NCBI GenBank assembly: GCA_045589595.1
Contig: JAZNPK010000032.1
Location: forward strand, 191,538 to 255,537
DNA length: 64,000 bases
Source: SIG77 sp045589595
GTDB taxonomy: Bacteria; Verrucomicrobiota; Lentisphaeria; Victivallales; UBA1829
Direction: 5' to 3'
Positions 34,508-42,414 of the stretch are shown in pieces. Positions within the stretch are counted from its first letter, which is position 1. The number at the start of each line of letters is the position of its first letter. The notes below the pieces were generated by a model, which was given only the letters and a program-made list of their open reading frames with translations, did no database searches and was not told the DNA's origin. The translations under genes and the position numbers were made by a program.

Positions 34508-35581
34508 TCACTTCTTTGCAGGGAAGGGAACATTTGCATCCGGATTGGCTTCCAGATATTTTTCCACATCGTCCTGCAGAACTTTTGCCCAGATAAACAT
34601 TTCCACCCAGTGATTGTAACGGTTGCCCGATACATTCAGGACCGGTGTCCCTTCCGGTTTGGGGCCGCGGAAGATCTGCGAGCCGTCGGGATTGATATGC
34701 CCCACAGCTTCTTTCTGCAGGGAGCCTGCGAAGATCTCTCCTTTTCCGCCCAGATGGATCAGCGGCGGATTTTTGATGGAATCGCCTTTGAACAATGCAT
34801 TTCTCACAATGCTCTGGAAAACATAGTCCGGTTTGCCTTCCGGATGGGGATTGTGCAGGTCATGGAAATTGATGATGTAGGGCGTTTTCTTTTTCTTTTT
34901 GCCCACCAGTGCAAATTCCCCGATGGCAACTGCATACAGCGCTTTCTGATTCAGGTTGTCGCCCTTGAAAATAAAGCCGTTGTAAAATGTGTACAGAACA
35001 TTGCCCTGAGCATCTGTATAAACGGTCTTGTTTTCTTTGCTGTCGAAGGGAATGGAAAGAATATAAAGTTTTGTGGATGCCTGGTTTGCCGGTTTGAATG
35101 CCTTGGGCGTGTAGCCCAGATCTTTATGGATATAATATTGTGCGGCGATCGCCAGTGCGACTCCCGCCGGCGGTGTGCCGTTGCGGAAATTTGCCAGACA
35201 GTTGTTTGTGCCGTTTCCGCCGTAGAGTGCGTTCCCCTGCAATGTAGCAACGATGCTGCTGTTGCCCGGTTTATAGATGTTGCCGTTGCGGTATTCCAGA
35301 ATGACTTTTCCGGATCTGTCAACGAGCCGGTTGGGCGTGGATGTCTTCAACTCCATGATCCAGGAACCGCTGATCGGCTGGATCCGACGCGTCCCTTCAT
35401 CGTACCGGAAGATCCGGTTTGTGGTGGAATTGCCTTTGCTGACGGTCCAATACGGTTTGGAATACTCAATGGAGTATGCCACATTGGTACTTCCTCCCCC
35501 GTTGCAGACCCTGATCACCGGACCTGCGCAGATCTGTGCTGCGACCGCGAGAAACATCAAACTCAATACGAATTTTTTCAT
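34508..35581 (-). CDS. Exported protein with repeated beta-strand units, unknown function
   Basis: The protein has 357 aa. It has a signal peptide (MKKFVLSLMFLAVAAQICAGP, cleavage about residue 19-20). The body contains several related units of the form G-x-hydrophobic-LY-x-aromatic-NG-x-I-aromatic-K, as in GKVILEYRNGNIYKPG, GNVLYTFYNGFIFKGD and RNALFKGDSI. This resembles small beta-flower or beta-propeller-like repeat modules. The last 120 residues are different (IINFHDLHNPHPEGKPDYVF) and end in a lysine-rich tail. No enzyme motif is recognised. It is followed by a hairpin and stands alone; its neighbours do not indicate a role. Confidence 0.75.
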   Translation of the reverse strand: MKKFVLSLMFLAVAAQICAGPVIRVCNGGGSTNVAYSIEYSKPYWTVSKGNSTTNRIFRYDEGTRRIQPISGSWIMELKTSTPNRLVDRSGKVILEYRNGNIYKPGNSSIVATLQGNALYGGNGTNNCLANFRNGTPPAGVALAIAAQYYIHKDLGYTPKAFKPANQASTKLYILSIPFDSKENKTVYTDAQGNVLYTFYNGFIFKGDNLNQKALYAVAIGEFALVGKKKKKTPYIINFHDLHNPHPEGKPDYVFQSIVRNALFKGDSIKNPPLIHLGGKGEIFAGSLQKEAVGHINPDGSQIFRGPKPEGTPVLNVSGNRYNHWVEMFIWAKVLQDDVEKYLEANPDANVPFPAKK

Positions 35582-35664
35582 GTTGACTCCTTTCGTTTTT
35601 GAGTTGAACTGAAACGGTACTGGTATCTCATTACATTTTAATATCGTTTTACCGCGATGTCAAA

Positions 35665-36777
35665 TTATTTTTTACATTCTGCCGAACAATATTTCTGAAA
35701 AACTGCCAGAACTTCCGGTACTTTCAGAACGGAACTTAATTCGTGGACCATCAGCGCATCGGAATCGCTTTTCAGGATCGCAAGCAGTTCCTGTTCCACG
35801 CGGGCGGCATCTTTTTTGTCGATCAGTCCCCCCGCACTGAACCCGATGAAGGGGACACATTCCGTTGTTTTGTGATACCGGTGCTGTCCCGCCCGGATCG
35901 TGTTCGCATAGTTCTCCACCTTCCGGATATCCCATAGCCGGTACCATGCGCAAGTCTCCCCGGCAATATCGATCTTCAGGCGGTTGCCGTACAACGGATG
36001 CGGCTGAAATACAGGATACAGATGGGCAATGATGCGGAACCGGGGATTGATCTTTTTGATATGTTCCGCGCAGACACGGTAATATTCCGCCAGTTCAAAC
36101 AGATAAAATTGAGCGCGGTTTTCTTTTGTGTCCGGCAGACCGTTCTTTTTCAGGTATTCCTGACATTGCTTCAGGCAGTCCGGATGCTGACATCCGTAAT
36201 AATTTTGGTAGCCCACATAGTCGAAAGCAATGCCGTCAATGCCCGGGGTCGCGCAGATTTTATCCAGCCGTTCACAAGCCTTCGCCCGCGCGTCCTTACC
36301 TATAACACAGGGGTAAGGGCCGTCCCAGAGTACTTCTGTTTTTCCGGGGAAGGGTTCGCCGCCGAAACTGTAATTCACATCGGCAAGGCGTTTCCGGCAG
36401 ATGGCGCTTTTTTCCTGCCGGCTCATTTCTTTTGGAAGATCTTTGCCCATATACCAGAACAGCAGTTTCTGCTCGGCCTCTGTCAGCACATTGGCATGAA
36501 CGCCCATCGGTCCGAAACCGGCGTAGGCTTCGATCCCGTACTTATGGAGCAGGGCAATGTTTTCCGGTTTTGTGGAAGTGCTTACCCCTTTCACGCCCAG
36601 ATCGGCAAGGATTTTGACTTCCTCCTCGTTCGCCGGTGTGAAAAAACCGTAAAGACGGTGGAATTTTCCGTCCGGCGTGACGCTGTAATCGCGGGGACCG
36701 CAGGGACCAACGACTTCGACGCATCCGGCAGAGAGCAGGATGGCGACGGAAAAGAGCGCGTAAAAAATTTTTTTCAT
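35665..36777 (-). CDS. Lipoprotein with a TIM-barrel, glycosidase-like domain
   Basis: The protein has 370 aa. A type II signal MKKIFYALFSVAILLSAGC has the lipobox cysteine at residue 19. The body has barrel-like strands: LYGFFTPANEEEVKILADLGVKGVSTS, GIEAYAGFGPMGVHANV, GIDGIAFDYVGYQNYYGC (Asp after a hydrophobic strand, a common catalytic position), RFRIIAHLYPVF, and ECVPFIGFS. Several cysteines (YGCQHPDCLKQC) may bind metal or form disulfides. The pattern resembles the DUF-type GH-like barrels that read out glycan or act as deacetylases, but I cannot name a family. Own promoter; divergent from the AAA+ gene. Confidence 0.72.
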   Translation of the reverse strand: MKKIFYALFSVAILLSAGCVEVVGPCGPRDYSVTPDGKFHRLYGFFTPANEEEVKILADLGVKGVSTSTKPENIALLHKYGIEAYAGFGPMGVHANVLTEAEQKLLFWYMGKDLPKEMSRQEKSAICRKRLADVNYSFGGEPFPGKTEVLWDGPYPCVIGKDARAKACERLDKICATPGIDGIAFDYVGYQNYYGCQHPDCLKQCQEYLKKNGLPDTKENRAQFYLFELAEYYRVCAEHIKKINPRFRIIAHLYPVFQPHPLYGNRLKIDIAGETCAWYRLWDIRKVENYANTIRAGQHRYHKTTECVPFIGFSAGGLIDKKDAARVEQELLAILKSDSDALMVHELSSVLKVPEVLAVFQKYCSAECKK

Positions 36778-36803
36778 AAATCATCTCCGTTTGTTTTTTC
36801 TGA

Positions 36804-36832
36804 AAGATAGCATCCGGAAAATCTTTTTTCAA
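36804..36832 (-). promoter_or_regulatory. Promoter of the lipoprotein gene
   Basis: Minus strand TTGAAA (36827-36832), 17 bp spacer, TATCTT (36804-36809), 27 bp upstream of the ATG at 36777. Confidence 0.6.
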
Positions 36833-36911
36833 GGACCGGCTCCCCGGAAAAAGCATTTTCTTTGACGGAGTCGATGGTGAAACTTTGACAAAAACTGATC
36901 AATTTTTGAAC

Positions 36912-36967
36912 AAAATGGCAAAAAACAGCAAAAAAACGCAAAAAAACGCGAAAAATTGCAAAAAAAA
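36912..36967. other. Helically phased A-tracts (predicted intrinsically curved DNA)
   Basis: In the 414-bp gap between the divergent lipoprotein and AAA+ genes, six A-tracts of 4-8 A start at 36912, 36920, 36930, 36940, 36951 and 36960. The steps of 8-11 bp are close to one helical turn, so the bends add up. It lies about 130-180 bp upstream of the sigma-54 type promoter, where curvature commonly helps an activator loop to the polymerase. Confidence 0.75.
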
Positions 36968-36971
36968 CGCC

Positions 36972-37018
36972 TTATATATGGAGACTCGCTTTATTTTTTA
37001 CGAATCTTCATTATATAA
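36972..37018. promoter_or_regulatory. Imperfect 18-bp inverted repeat, candidate activator (enhancer) site
   Basis: The left arm TTATATA-TGGAGACTCG (36972-36988) and the complement of the right arm, TTATATAATGAAGATTCG (37001-37018), match at most positions around a 12-bp T-rich centre. The dyad centre (about 36995) is 100 bp upstream of the -24 GG of the sigma-54 type promoter, the usual place for a bacterial enhancer-binding protein. It could instead be an AT-rich sigma-70 promoter zone (TTTATT/TATATA are present). Confidence 0.5.
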
Positions 37019-37093
37019 CTGACAGATGAAAAAGGGGAAAACAGTGACATCCGGTATCGCCTCATAAACTTCGGAGATCGGCGGCAGCAGCTT

Positions 37094-37109
37094 TGGCACG
37101 GCATTTGCT
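37094..37109 (+). promoter_or_regulatory. Sigma-54 (RpoN) type -24/-12 promoter of the tandem AAA+ gene
   Basis: TGGCACG-N4-TTGCT: GG at 37095-37096 and GC at 37107-37108, separated by exactly 10 bp, an exact match to the RpoN consensus TGGCACGNNNNTTGCW. Expected transcription start about 37120, giving a ~72 nt leader before the ATG at 37192. Confidence 0.75.
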
Positions 37110-37191
37110 CTGTCGTGTTCTGTTGTGCCGTCGGCATTTTCGTGTCAGTTTTCCGCAGTAGTAAAGTAAAAGCCAAAAGTGAAAGGTATGT

Positions 37192-39408
37192 ATGATGAAC
37201 AGAAAGATCGTGACAAAAAACATTACGTGGCGTGAAGCAAAAGCATTGACTTTTCTCAGCAATTTCCTGGGCAGCTGGGATGAACGGATCAGTGATAATG
37301 ATGGGTTTCTGATTTGTGAAAAAATTTTCCGCAAGGCGGCATTGCTCCACTATATCCGCCGTTTCTTTCCGGCAGCCGAACGGAAACTGGTGGCGCGGTT
37401 CTATGATAAACCGGGTAATCGCGGCTCACTGGACTATTGCGGTGACTCGGGAAGCGAGATCCTCAGAACAATCTGGAATGTGTCGTTCACACGCAAAAAA
37501 ATGCATGAAATGTTCTCCGCAATGGCGGAAGATGTCAACAACAGTTTTGATCCGGAAAACGATCTTCTGTATCGGCGCTGGTCAGAACTTTCCGCCTTCC
37601 TGCATCTGGATGAATCAGAAGCTGAACTGCTGCTGGTCAGTTACTTTTGCTGCTGCGGCTTGCTTGAGTGGAGCGGCGGAAGATTCGGCAGCAATTTCCG
37701 TGACCGGCTCAACGTGGTGGCGCATTACTGCGGAAAAAATATCAACGAAGTGAAAAACACGCTGAAAACATCCGGCAGACTGTTCCGTTACAAATGTGTG
37801 GATGAGGACCTTGATATTTCCAATCATCTTGCCAATTATCTGGAAGGACTCTCAGATGCACCGCTTTCCAGTCATTTTTACCAGCAGGTGACTGACGAAA
37901 CGCTGCCCTGGGATTTCTTCAGCAGAGAAATTGCGGAACACGGCGAAGTTCTGCGTCAGCTGCTCCTGAGCGGAAAACCTGCCAATATTCTGCTCTACGG
38001 CGCGCCCGGAACCGGAAAAACCAGTTTCGCAAAAGCTCTTGCAGAACAGCTCTCCATGAAATGCTATTCCATTTCCCAGTCCGGCTTCTCGGAAAGACGC
38101 GGCGCTGCGGACAGCAGCAATGAATTCCGTTTTGCGGCAGTTGAGGTCTGCGACAGTCAGGTGGAACATGCAAAGAGCATCATCCTCGTGGATGAGGCAG
38201 ACAATATGCTCAGCAGCAACACCGCAGGCGGACTTTTCCCGCCCTTTTTCTGCGCACCTGCGAAAGGTGACAAGGGGCAGTTGAACAGTGTGCTTGATCA
38301 CATCGGCACGTCCACCATCTGGATCACCAATTCCCCAGCGGAATTTATGGATGAATCAAGCCGCCGCCGCTTTGATTATTCCATCCGCTTTGAACCGCTG
38401 AACAAAACTCAGCGGCTCGTCATCTGGAAAAACAATGTCCGGAAACTGCAGCTGGAAGACTTTTTTTCCGATGCTCTGCTGGAACAGTGTGCCACCCGTT
38501 ATCCTGTCAGTGCCGGGGGCATCACCATGACGCTGGAAAATCTGAAAAGTATCGCGCCGGACTCCGATCAGGTGGAAACACTGATCCGCAAACTGATGGC
38601 ACCTCATTGCAAACTGCTGGATCTCAATACAAAAGAAACGGAAGATCTGCTGCCGGCAAAAGATTATTCGCTGGAAGGCTTGAACATCAGGGGCGATATC
38701 CCGCCAGAACTGATCGTGAACGCCGTCCGGAAATTCCAGAATGAACCCGGCGATGCAGCACTGGACCGCCCCCGTATGAATCTGCTCCTGTTCGGACCTC
38801 CGGGCACCGGCAAAACGGAATTCGTCAAATATCTCGGTTCCGTGCTGGATACCCGCGTTGTGGTGCTGATGGGCAGCGATCTGCTGGATAAATATGTGGG
38901 CGGAACAGAGCAGAACATCAAAGCGGCTTTTGCCAGAGCGGAAGCTGAAAATGCCATTCTGTTTCTGGATGAGATCGACGGTATCATGCAGAGCCGTGAA
39001 CGGGCTGTCCGCAACTGGGAAGTTTCCCAGGTCAACGAACTGCTCCATCAGATGGAAAATTTCCGGGGCATCATGATCGGTGCCACAAACTTTATGCAGC
39101 ACCTCGATGCCGCTGTGATGAGAAGATTTACATTCAAACTCGGTTTCGATTATCTCGATAACGCCGGTAAAAAAATCTTCTTTGAACGGATGTTCCGCAC
39201 AAAATTGAACTTCGGCGAACTCAAACGCCTGGACGCGATCGAAAGACTGACGCCCGGCGATTTCCGGACCGTCCGGCAGAGCCTGTATTATCTGGAAGCT
39301 GATTCCAACGATCTGCGCCTCAGTTCTCTGGAACAGGAATCTGCCATCAAGCAGAAAGGCCGCCGCACTGAGCCGGAAGACGCCGGCAGACAGAAGATCG
39401 GGTTCTGA
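37192..39408 (+). CDS. Tandem AAA+ ATPase with an uncharacterised helical N-terminal domain
   Basis: The protein has 738 aa. The start is the ATG at 37192 or the next codon; AAAGG is 5-8 nt upstream. Residues 1-240 are mostly helical with cysteine clusters (YFCCCGLLEW) and match no family I know. Module 1: Walker A GAPGTGKT (270-277), Walker B IILVDEAD (330-337), sensor-1 N380, arginines 391-393. Module 2: GPPGTGKT (535-542), ILFLDEID (589-596), sensor-1 GATN (630-633), R644/R645. Both sites look intact. The second module, with YVGGTEQNIKAAF, is of the Cdc48/SpoVK remodelling type. Expected role: cytoplasmic protein unfolding/remodelling. Under a sigma-54 type promoter and alone in its transcript; the target is unknown. 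Confidence 0.88.
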   Translation: MMNRKIVTKNITWREAKALTFLSNFLGSWDERISDNDGFLICEKIFRKAALLHYIRRFFPAAERKLVARFYDKPGNRGSLDYCGDSGSEILRTIWNVSFTRKKMHEMFSAMAEDVNNSFDPENDLLYRRWSELSAFLHLDESEAELLLVSYFCCCGLLEWSGGRFGSNFRDRLNVVAHYCGKNINEVKNTLKTSGRLFRYKCVDEDLDISNHLANYLEGLSDAPLSSHFYQQVTDETLPWDFFSREIAEHGEVLRQLLLSGKPANILLYGAPGTGKTSFAKALAEQLSMKCYSISQSGFSERRGAADSSNEFRFAAVEVCDSQVEHAKSIILVDEADNMLSSNTAGGLFPPFFCAPAKGDKGQLNSVLDHIGTSTIWITNSPAEFMDESSRRRFDYSIRFEPLNKTQRLVIWKNNVRKLQLEDFFSDALLEQCATRYPVSAGGITMTLENLKSIAPDSDQVETLIRKLMAPHCKLLDLNTKETEDLLPAKDYSLEGLNIRGDIPPELIVNAVRKFQNEPGDAALDRPRMNLLLFGPPGTGKTEFVKYLGSVLDTRVVVLMGSDLLDKYVGGTEQNIKAAFARAEAENAILFLDEIDGIMQSRERAVRNWEVSQVNELLHQMENFRGIMIGATNFMQHLDAAVMRRFTFKLGFDYLDNAGKKIFFERMFRTKLNFGELKRLDAIERLTPGDFRTVRQSLYYLEADSNDLRLSSLEQESAIKQKGRRTEPEDAGRQKIGF

Positions 39409-39428
39409 TCCATTTTTGTTGAATCGTG

Positions 39429-39511
39429 CCGGGGCAGGGTATTGCTTGCCGACACAGCTGCTGTGGGGTGACGGCAGCTGCGTCAGTACCCTGTCCCGGT
39501 CAATTTTTTTT
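39429..39511 (+). terminator. Large branched rho-independent terminator after the AAA+ gene
   Basis: Outer stem CCGGGGCAGGGTA/TACCCTGTCCCGG (39429-39441 with 39487-39499; one wobble pair), then TCAA and T8 (39504-39511). The 45 nt inside form further helices (TGCCG/CGGCA at 39447-39451 and 39472-39476; CACAG/CTGTG inside that), so it folds as a multi-tier hairpin rather than a simple stem-loop. Confidence 0.88.
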
Positions 39512-39562
39512 CTGCGGGAATATTTTACAGCGAAAAATGTTGGAAATAATGTATATTTGTAC

Positions 39563-39591
39563 TTGAAAAAATCTTCATGAAAAGATATACT
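39563..39591 (+). promoter_or_regulatory. Promoter of the Gfo/Idh oxidoreductase gene
   Basis: TTGAAA (39563-39568), 17 bp spacer, TATACT (39586-39591), 56 bp before the ATG at 39648. Confidence 0.68.
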
Positions 39592-39647
39592 AAAGAAACG
39601 GTTATGAAAAGATCAAATTCAAAAAACTTACAGAAGGATATGATCCC

Positions 39648-41168
39648 ATGGCAGAAAAGAAAAAGAATTGTACGGCAAAGAAAGCTGCAAAGGCTGCTGC
39701 ACCTGCGATCAGAGTCGGTTTTATCGGCTACGGTATTCAGGCGCGGACGGTGCTGGTTCCCAACTTCATCAAACAGGACACCGTGATCGTGAAAGCGGTC
39801 TGCGACTGCGACAAAGTCCGTTGCGCCGCCGGTGCGGAAGCTGTCAACAAATATTATCGCGAAAACAAAAAGAGCCGTCTGGCAAAATGTAAAGCCGTTG
39901 CGGATTTCCGCGACATCATCAGCGATCCGGAGATCGATGCTGTCTGTATTGCCACGCCGGACCACTGGCACGCATATATGTCCTGCGAAGCCATGAAAGC
40001 CGGTAAAGATGTTTATTGCGAAAAACCCCTGACTTTCTCCGTGGAAGAAGCGTTGTTCGTTATGAAGGCGCAGAAAAAATTCAAACGGGTTTTCCAGACC
40101 GGTTCCATGCAGCGCTCCTGGCGCGAATTCCGCACCGCATGTATGATCGTCCGTAACGGATTCATCGGCGATGTGAAATATGTGGACTGCAATTACGGCA
40201 ACGCTTCCGCCCAGAACAATACGGATATTGCCAACTTCCCCGCCAACCTCGGCGGTCCCTCCCATCCCCACCGCTTCTTCTGTCAGTGGGACGGTCCTGC
40301 GGGCAAATCCCAGACCGTGAAAGTGGAAGCCGCTCCCAATGCCGATGTGGACTGGGATATGTGGCTCGGTCCCGCGCCCTGGTCTCCCTATTCCGACCAG
40401 TGCGCTCCCCGCGGCGTTGCCAATTTCTACCCCATGTTCTGGCGTTTCGATGACAACTACGGTACCGGTTACAACGGTGACTGGGGCGCACATCACCTTG
40501 ATATCGCCCAGTGGGGTCTCGATATGGATAAATCCGGCCCGGTGAAGGTCATCTGCTCCGCAGAAGCTCATTCTGTCAACCCCCTGCACGGCGGACGCCG
40601 TCAGTTCGGGATGCAGTTCGTGCTGGAAAACGGTACGGTGATCTATCACAATCCCTTCGGTACGTGGGGAACTGTTTTCTACGGCACGAAAGGGATCGTA
40701 GCTGTGAACCGCGGCAGGATCTCCGTCTGGCTCGGCAAAGGTGTGAAACCCACCGCCGCCACCCGTAAAGCGCTGGCAGACGGCTCTTTCAAGAAGATGA
40801 AACAGATCGCCGGAACTGTGGGTATGGACTACGGATTCGATCCGTCCCAGAAAAAGGACAACGTCCTCACCGCCAGTCTGGATACGCTGGATGAATATTT
40901 CAAACTTGCCGACGCCAAAGTGCAGCTCTACAAGAGTCCGCAGCAGGAACAGAACTTTGTGGATTGCTGCATTTCCCGCGATCTCACCATCACTCCGGCG
41001 GAAACCGGCGCACGCGCCGCGATCCTCTGCCAGCTCTGCAATATGAGCTATGTGTATGATACCGGTTTTGATTGGGATCCGGTGAAATGTAATTTCGCCA
41101 ACGGTACGGGCGATCCTGCCTGGTTGAAACGCGCATACAACCGTAACGGCTGGGATATCAAACTCTGA
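39648..41168 (+). CDS. Gfo/Idh/MocA family NAD(P)-dependent oxidoreductase
   Basis: The protein has 506 aa. A lysine/alanine-rich leader (MAEKKKNCTAKKAAKAAAP) precedes the Rossmann motif VGFIGYGIQARTVLVP. Further landmarks are CIATPDHWHAYMSCEAMKAG, the catalytic lysine region YCEKPLTFSVEEA, and the C-terminal substrate domain with GTGYNGDWGAHHLDIAQWGLDMD (His/Asp pair) and PVKVICSAEAHS. This large subtype is common in polysaccharide-degrading bacteria and acts on sugars, often by oxidation-elimination. The leader is not a Sec signal, so it is cytoplasmic. AAGGA 9 nt before ATG; own promoter and terminator. Codon use looks like that of a well expressed gene (few rare codons). Confidence 0.9.
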   Translation: MAEKKKNCTAKKAAKAAAPAIRVGFIGYGIQARTVLVPNFIKQDTVIVKAVCDCDKVRCAAGAEAVNKYYRENKKSRLAKCKAVADFRDIISDPEIDAVCIATPDHWHAYMSCEAMKAGKDVYCEKPLTFSVEEALFVMKAQKKFKRVFQTGSMQRSWREFRTACMIVRNGFIGDVKYVDCNYGNASAQNNTDIANFPANLGGPSHPHRFFCQWDGPAGKSQTVKVEAAPNADVDWDMWLGPAPWSPYSDQCAPRGVANFYPMFWRFDDNYGTGYNGDWGAHHLDIAQWGLDMDKSGPVKVICSAEAHSVNPLHGGRRQFGMQFVLENGTVIYHNPFGTWGTVFYGTKGIVAVNRGRISVWLGKGVKPTAATRKALADGSFKKMKQIAGTVGMDYGFDPSQKKDNVLTASLDTLDEYFKLADAKVQLYKSPQQEQNFVDCCISRDLTITPAETGARAAILCQLCNMSYVYDTGFDWDPVKCNFANGTGDPAWLKRAYNRNGWDIKL

Positions 41169-41190
41169 TTTCCCCTGTTTGTAACAATCA

Positions 41191-41231
41191 ACGGCTTTAC
41201 GGGTCTTCAAACGATCCGTAGAGCCGTTTTT
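41191..41231 (+). terminator. Rho-independent terminator of the Gfo/Idh gene
   Basis: Stem ACGGCTTTACGG/CCGTAGAGCCGT (41191-41202 with 41216-41227, one T-G wobble), 13-nt loop, then T5. Confidence 0.85.
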
Positions 41232-41252
41232 AATGTAAAAAGGAAGATGCGG

Positions 41253-42137
41253 ATGGAAAATGATCATCAGAACGCCACAGCGCAGGGAATTGAAATCAGC
41301 GCAGACGGAAAAACACTGGAAAAATGCCCGGAAGACCTTGTTGAGATCGTGATCCCGAATGGCGTAACGACCATTGGAGAGAATGCGTTTTACTGCCGCA
41401 CACGCCTTGAATCTGTTGTGATCCCGGACAGTATGACGACCATTGGAGACAGGGCGTTTTTCGGCTGCGGCAATCTTGAAAACATCGTGATCCCGGACAG
41501 TGTGACGACCATTGGAAACGGGGCGTTTCTCGGCTGCGGCAATCTTGAAAACATCGTGATCCCGGACAGCGTGATGACGATCGAAGAGCACGCCTTTTCT
41601 CTCTGCCCCAGTCTGAAATCTGTTGTGATCCCATCCGGAATAACGGTAATCAAAAAATTTGCATTCAGAAATTGTGCCGGACTGAAATCTGTTGTGATCC
41701 CGGACAGTGTGACTGCGATAGAAGACGAGGCGTTTATCTGCTGTCGTAGTCTTAAAACGATCGTGATCCCGGATCGTGTGACGACCATCGGGCAACGTGC
41801 GTTTGCCCACTGTTGGTCACTGGCATCTGTTGAGATCCCCGACAGCGTAAGGTCAATTGGAGGTGGTGCGTTTTCTGGCTGCAAGCGCCTTGAATCCATC
41901 GTGATCCCTGACAGCGTAAGGGAAATCGGAGATGGTGCGTTTTGGAAGTGCGAAAATCTGCAATCCGTTGAGATCCGGAACGGCGGTATGGTCATCGGGA
42001 GAAATGTGTTCCGTGACTGCCCCGGTCTGAAATCCATCAAAACCCCGAATGGCGATTTCAACGGCGGCAACCTTGACGAATGGACAATACCGCTGCGCGT
42101 CAAAGATGAGCCGGAAAATTCAGTGATTTTGCGGTAA
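41253..42137 (+). CDS. BspA-type leucine-rich repeat (LRR_5) protein
   Basis: The protein has 294 aa from the ATG at 41253, preferred because AAGGA lies 8 nt before it; the ATG at 41247 adds two residues. It is almost wholly made of about nine 23-residue BspA repeats (consensus L-x-x-[IV]VIPDSVTTIGxxAFxxC). The first ~25 residues carry EISADGKTLEKCPED. No signal peptide, anchor or sorting domain is seen, although BspA proteins are usually surface adhesins, so this one is probably intracellular or a fragment of a domain cassette. Neighbouring repeats are near-identical at DNA level (41485-41570), indicating recent duplication. Confidence 0.88.
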   Translation: MENDHQNATAQGIEISADGKTLEKCPEDLVEIVIPNGVTTIGENAFYCRTRLESVVIPDSMTTIGDRAFFGCGNLENIVIPDSVTTIGNGAFLGCGNLENIVIPDSVMTIEEHAFSLCPSLKSVVIPSGITVIKKFAFRNCAGLKSVVIPDSVTAIEDEAFICCRSLKTIVIPDRVTTIGQRAFAHCWSLASVEIPDSVRSIGGGAFSGCKRLESIVIPDSVREIGDGAFWKCENLQSVEIRNGGMVIGRNVFRDCPGLKSIKTPNGDFNGGNLDEWTIPLRVKDEPENSVILR

Positions 42138-42165
42138 AACCTGAAACCGGATTTGAACGGCGCGG

Positions 42166-42261
42166 TCAGGCTCCGTGGACCGGAATGGCAGTCAGAGCCC
42201 GGAGACGGTCCGCCAGAGTTGCCACTTCCTCTTTGAGATAGCGTTGGATCCGTTCATTCAT
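42166..42261 (-). CDS. 31-residue small ORF with a strong ribosome site
   Basis: On the minus strand, ATG at 42261 is preceded by CCGGAGG 5-6 nt away. It encodes MNERIQRYLKEEVATLADRL followed by 11 residues ending VHGA. The first two thirds would form an amphipathic helix. It lies in the 277-bp gap between the LRR gene and psd, downstream of psd on the same strand. It has no recognised homologue. The Shine-Dalgarno is among the best in the window, which argues for translation. Confidence 0.5.
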   Translation of the reverse strand: MNERIQRYLKEEVATLADRLRALTAIPVHGA

Positions 42262-42414
42262 AACATACCTCCGGGGGTGGTTTGATCTTTTTCGTGATGC
42301 TGTATGAAAATAGCACCGTTAAAGCATCCCGGCAATGTTATAAATTTCAAAAAACATGCGATTTTCTGCTGAAAGTGGATCGTCCGGTTTCATGTCCGCC
42401 TTATCCGTGAACGG

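Noticed and set aside
37026..37067. 13-codon frame starting ATGAAAAAGGGG upstream of the sigma-54 promoter
   Set aside because: It ends upstream of the -24/-12 promoter, has no ribosome site and no conserved features.
39525..41810. Long minus-strand frame of 761 codons
   Set aside because: It lies antisense to the Gfo/Idh and LRR genes, and its repeats (RDHDRF-like) are the reverse complement of the BspA repeats. No ribosome site, and the plus-strand genes are unmistakable.
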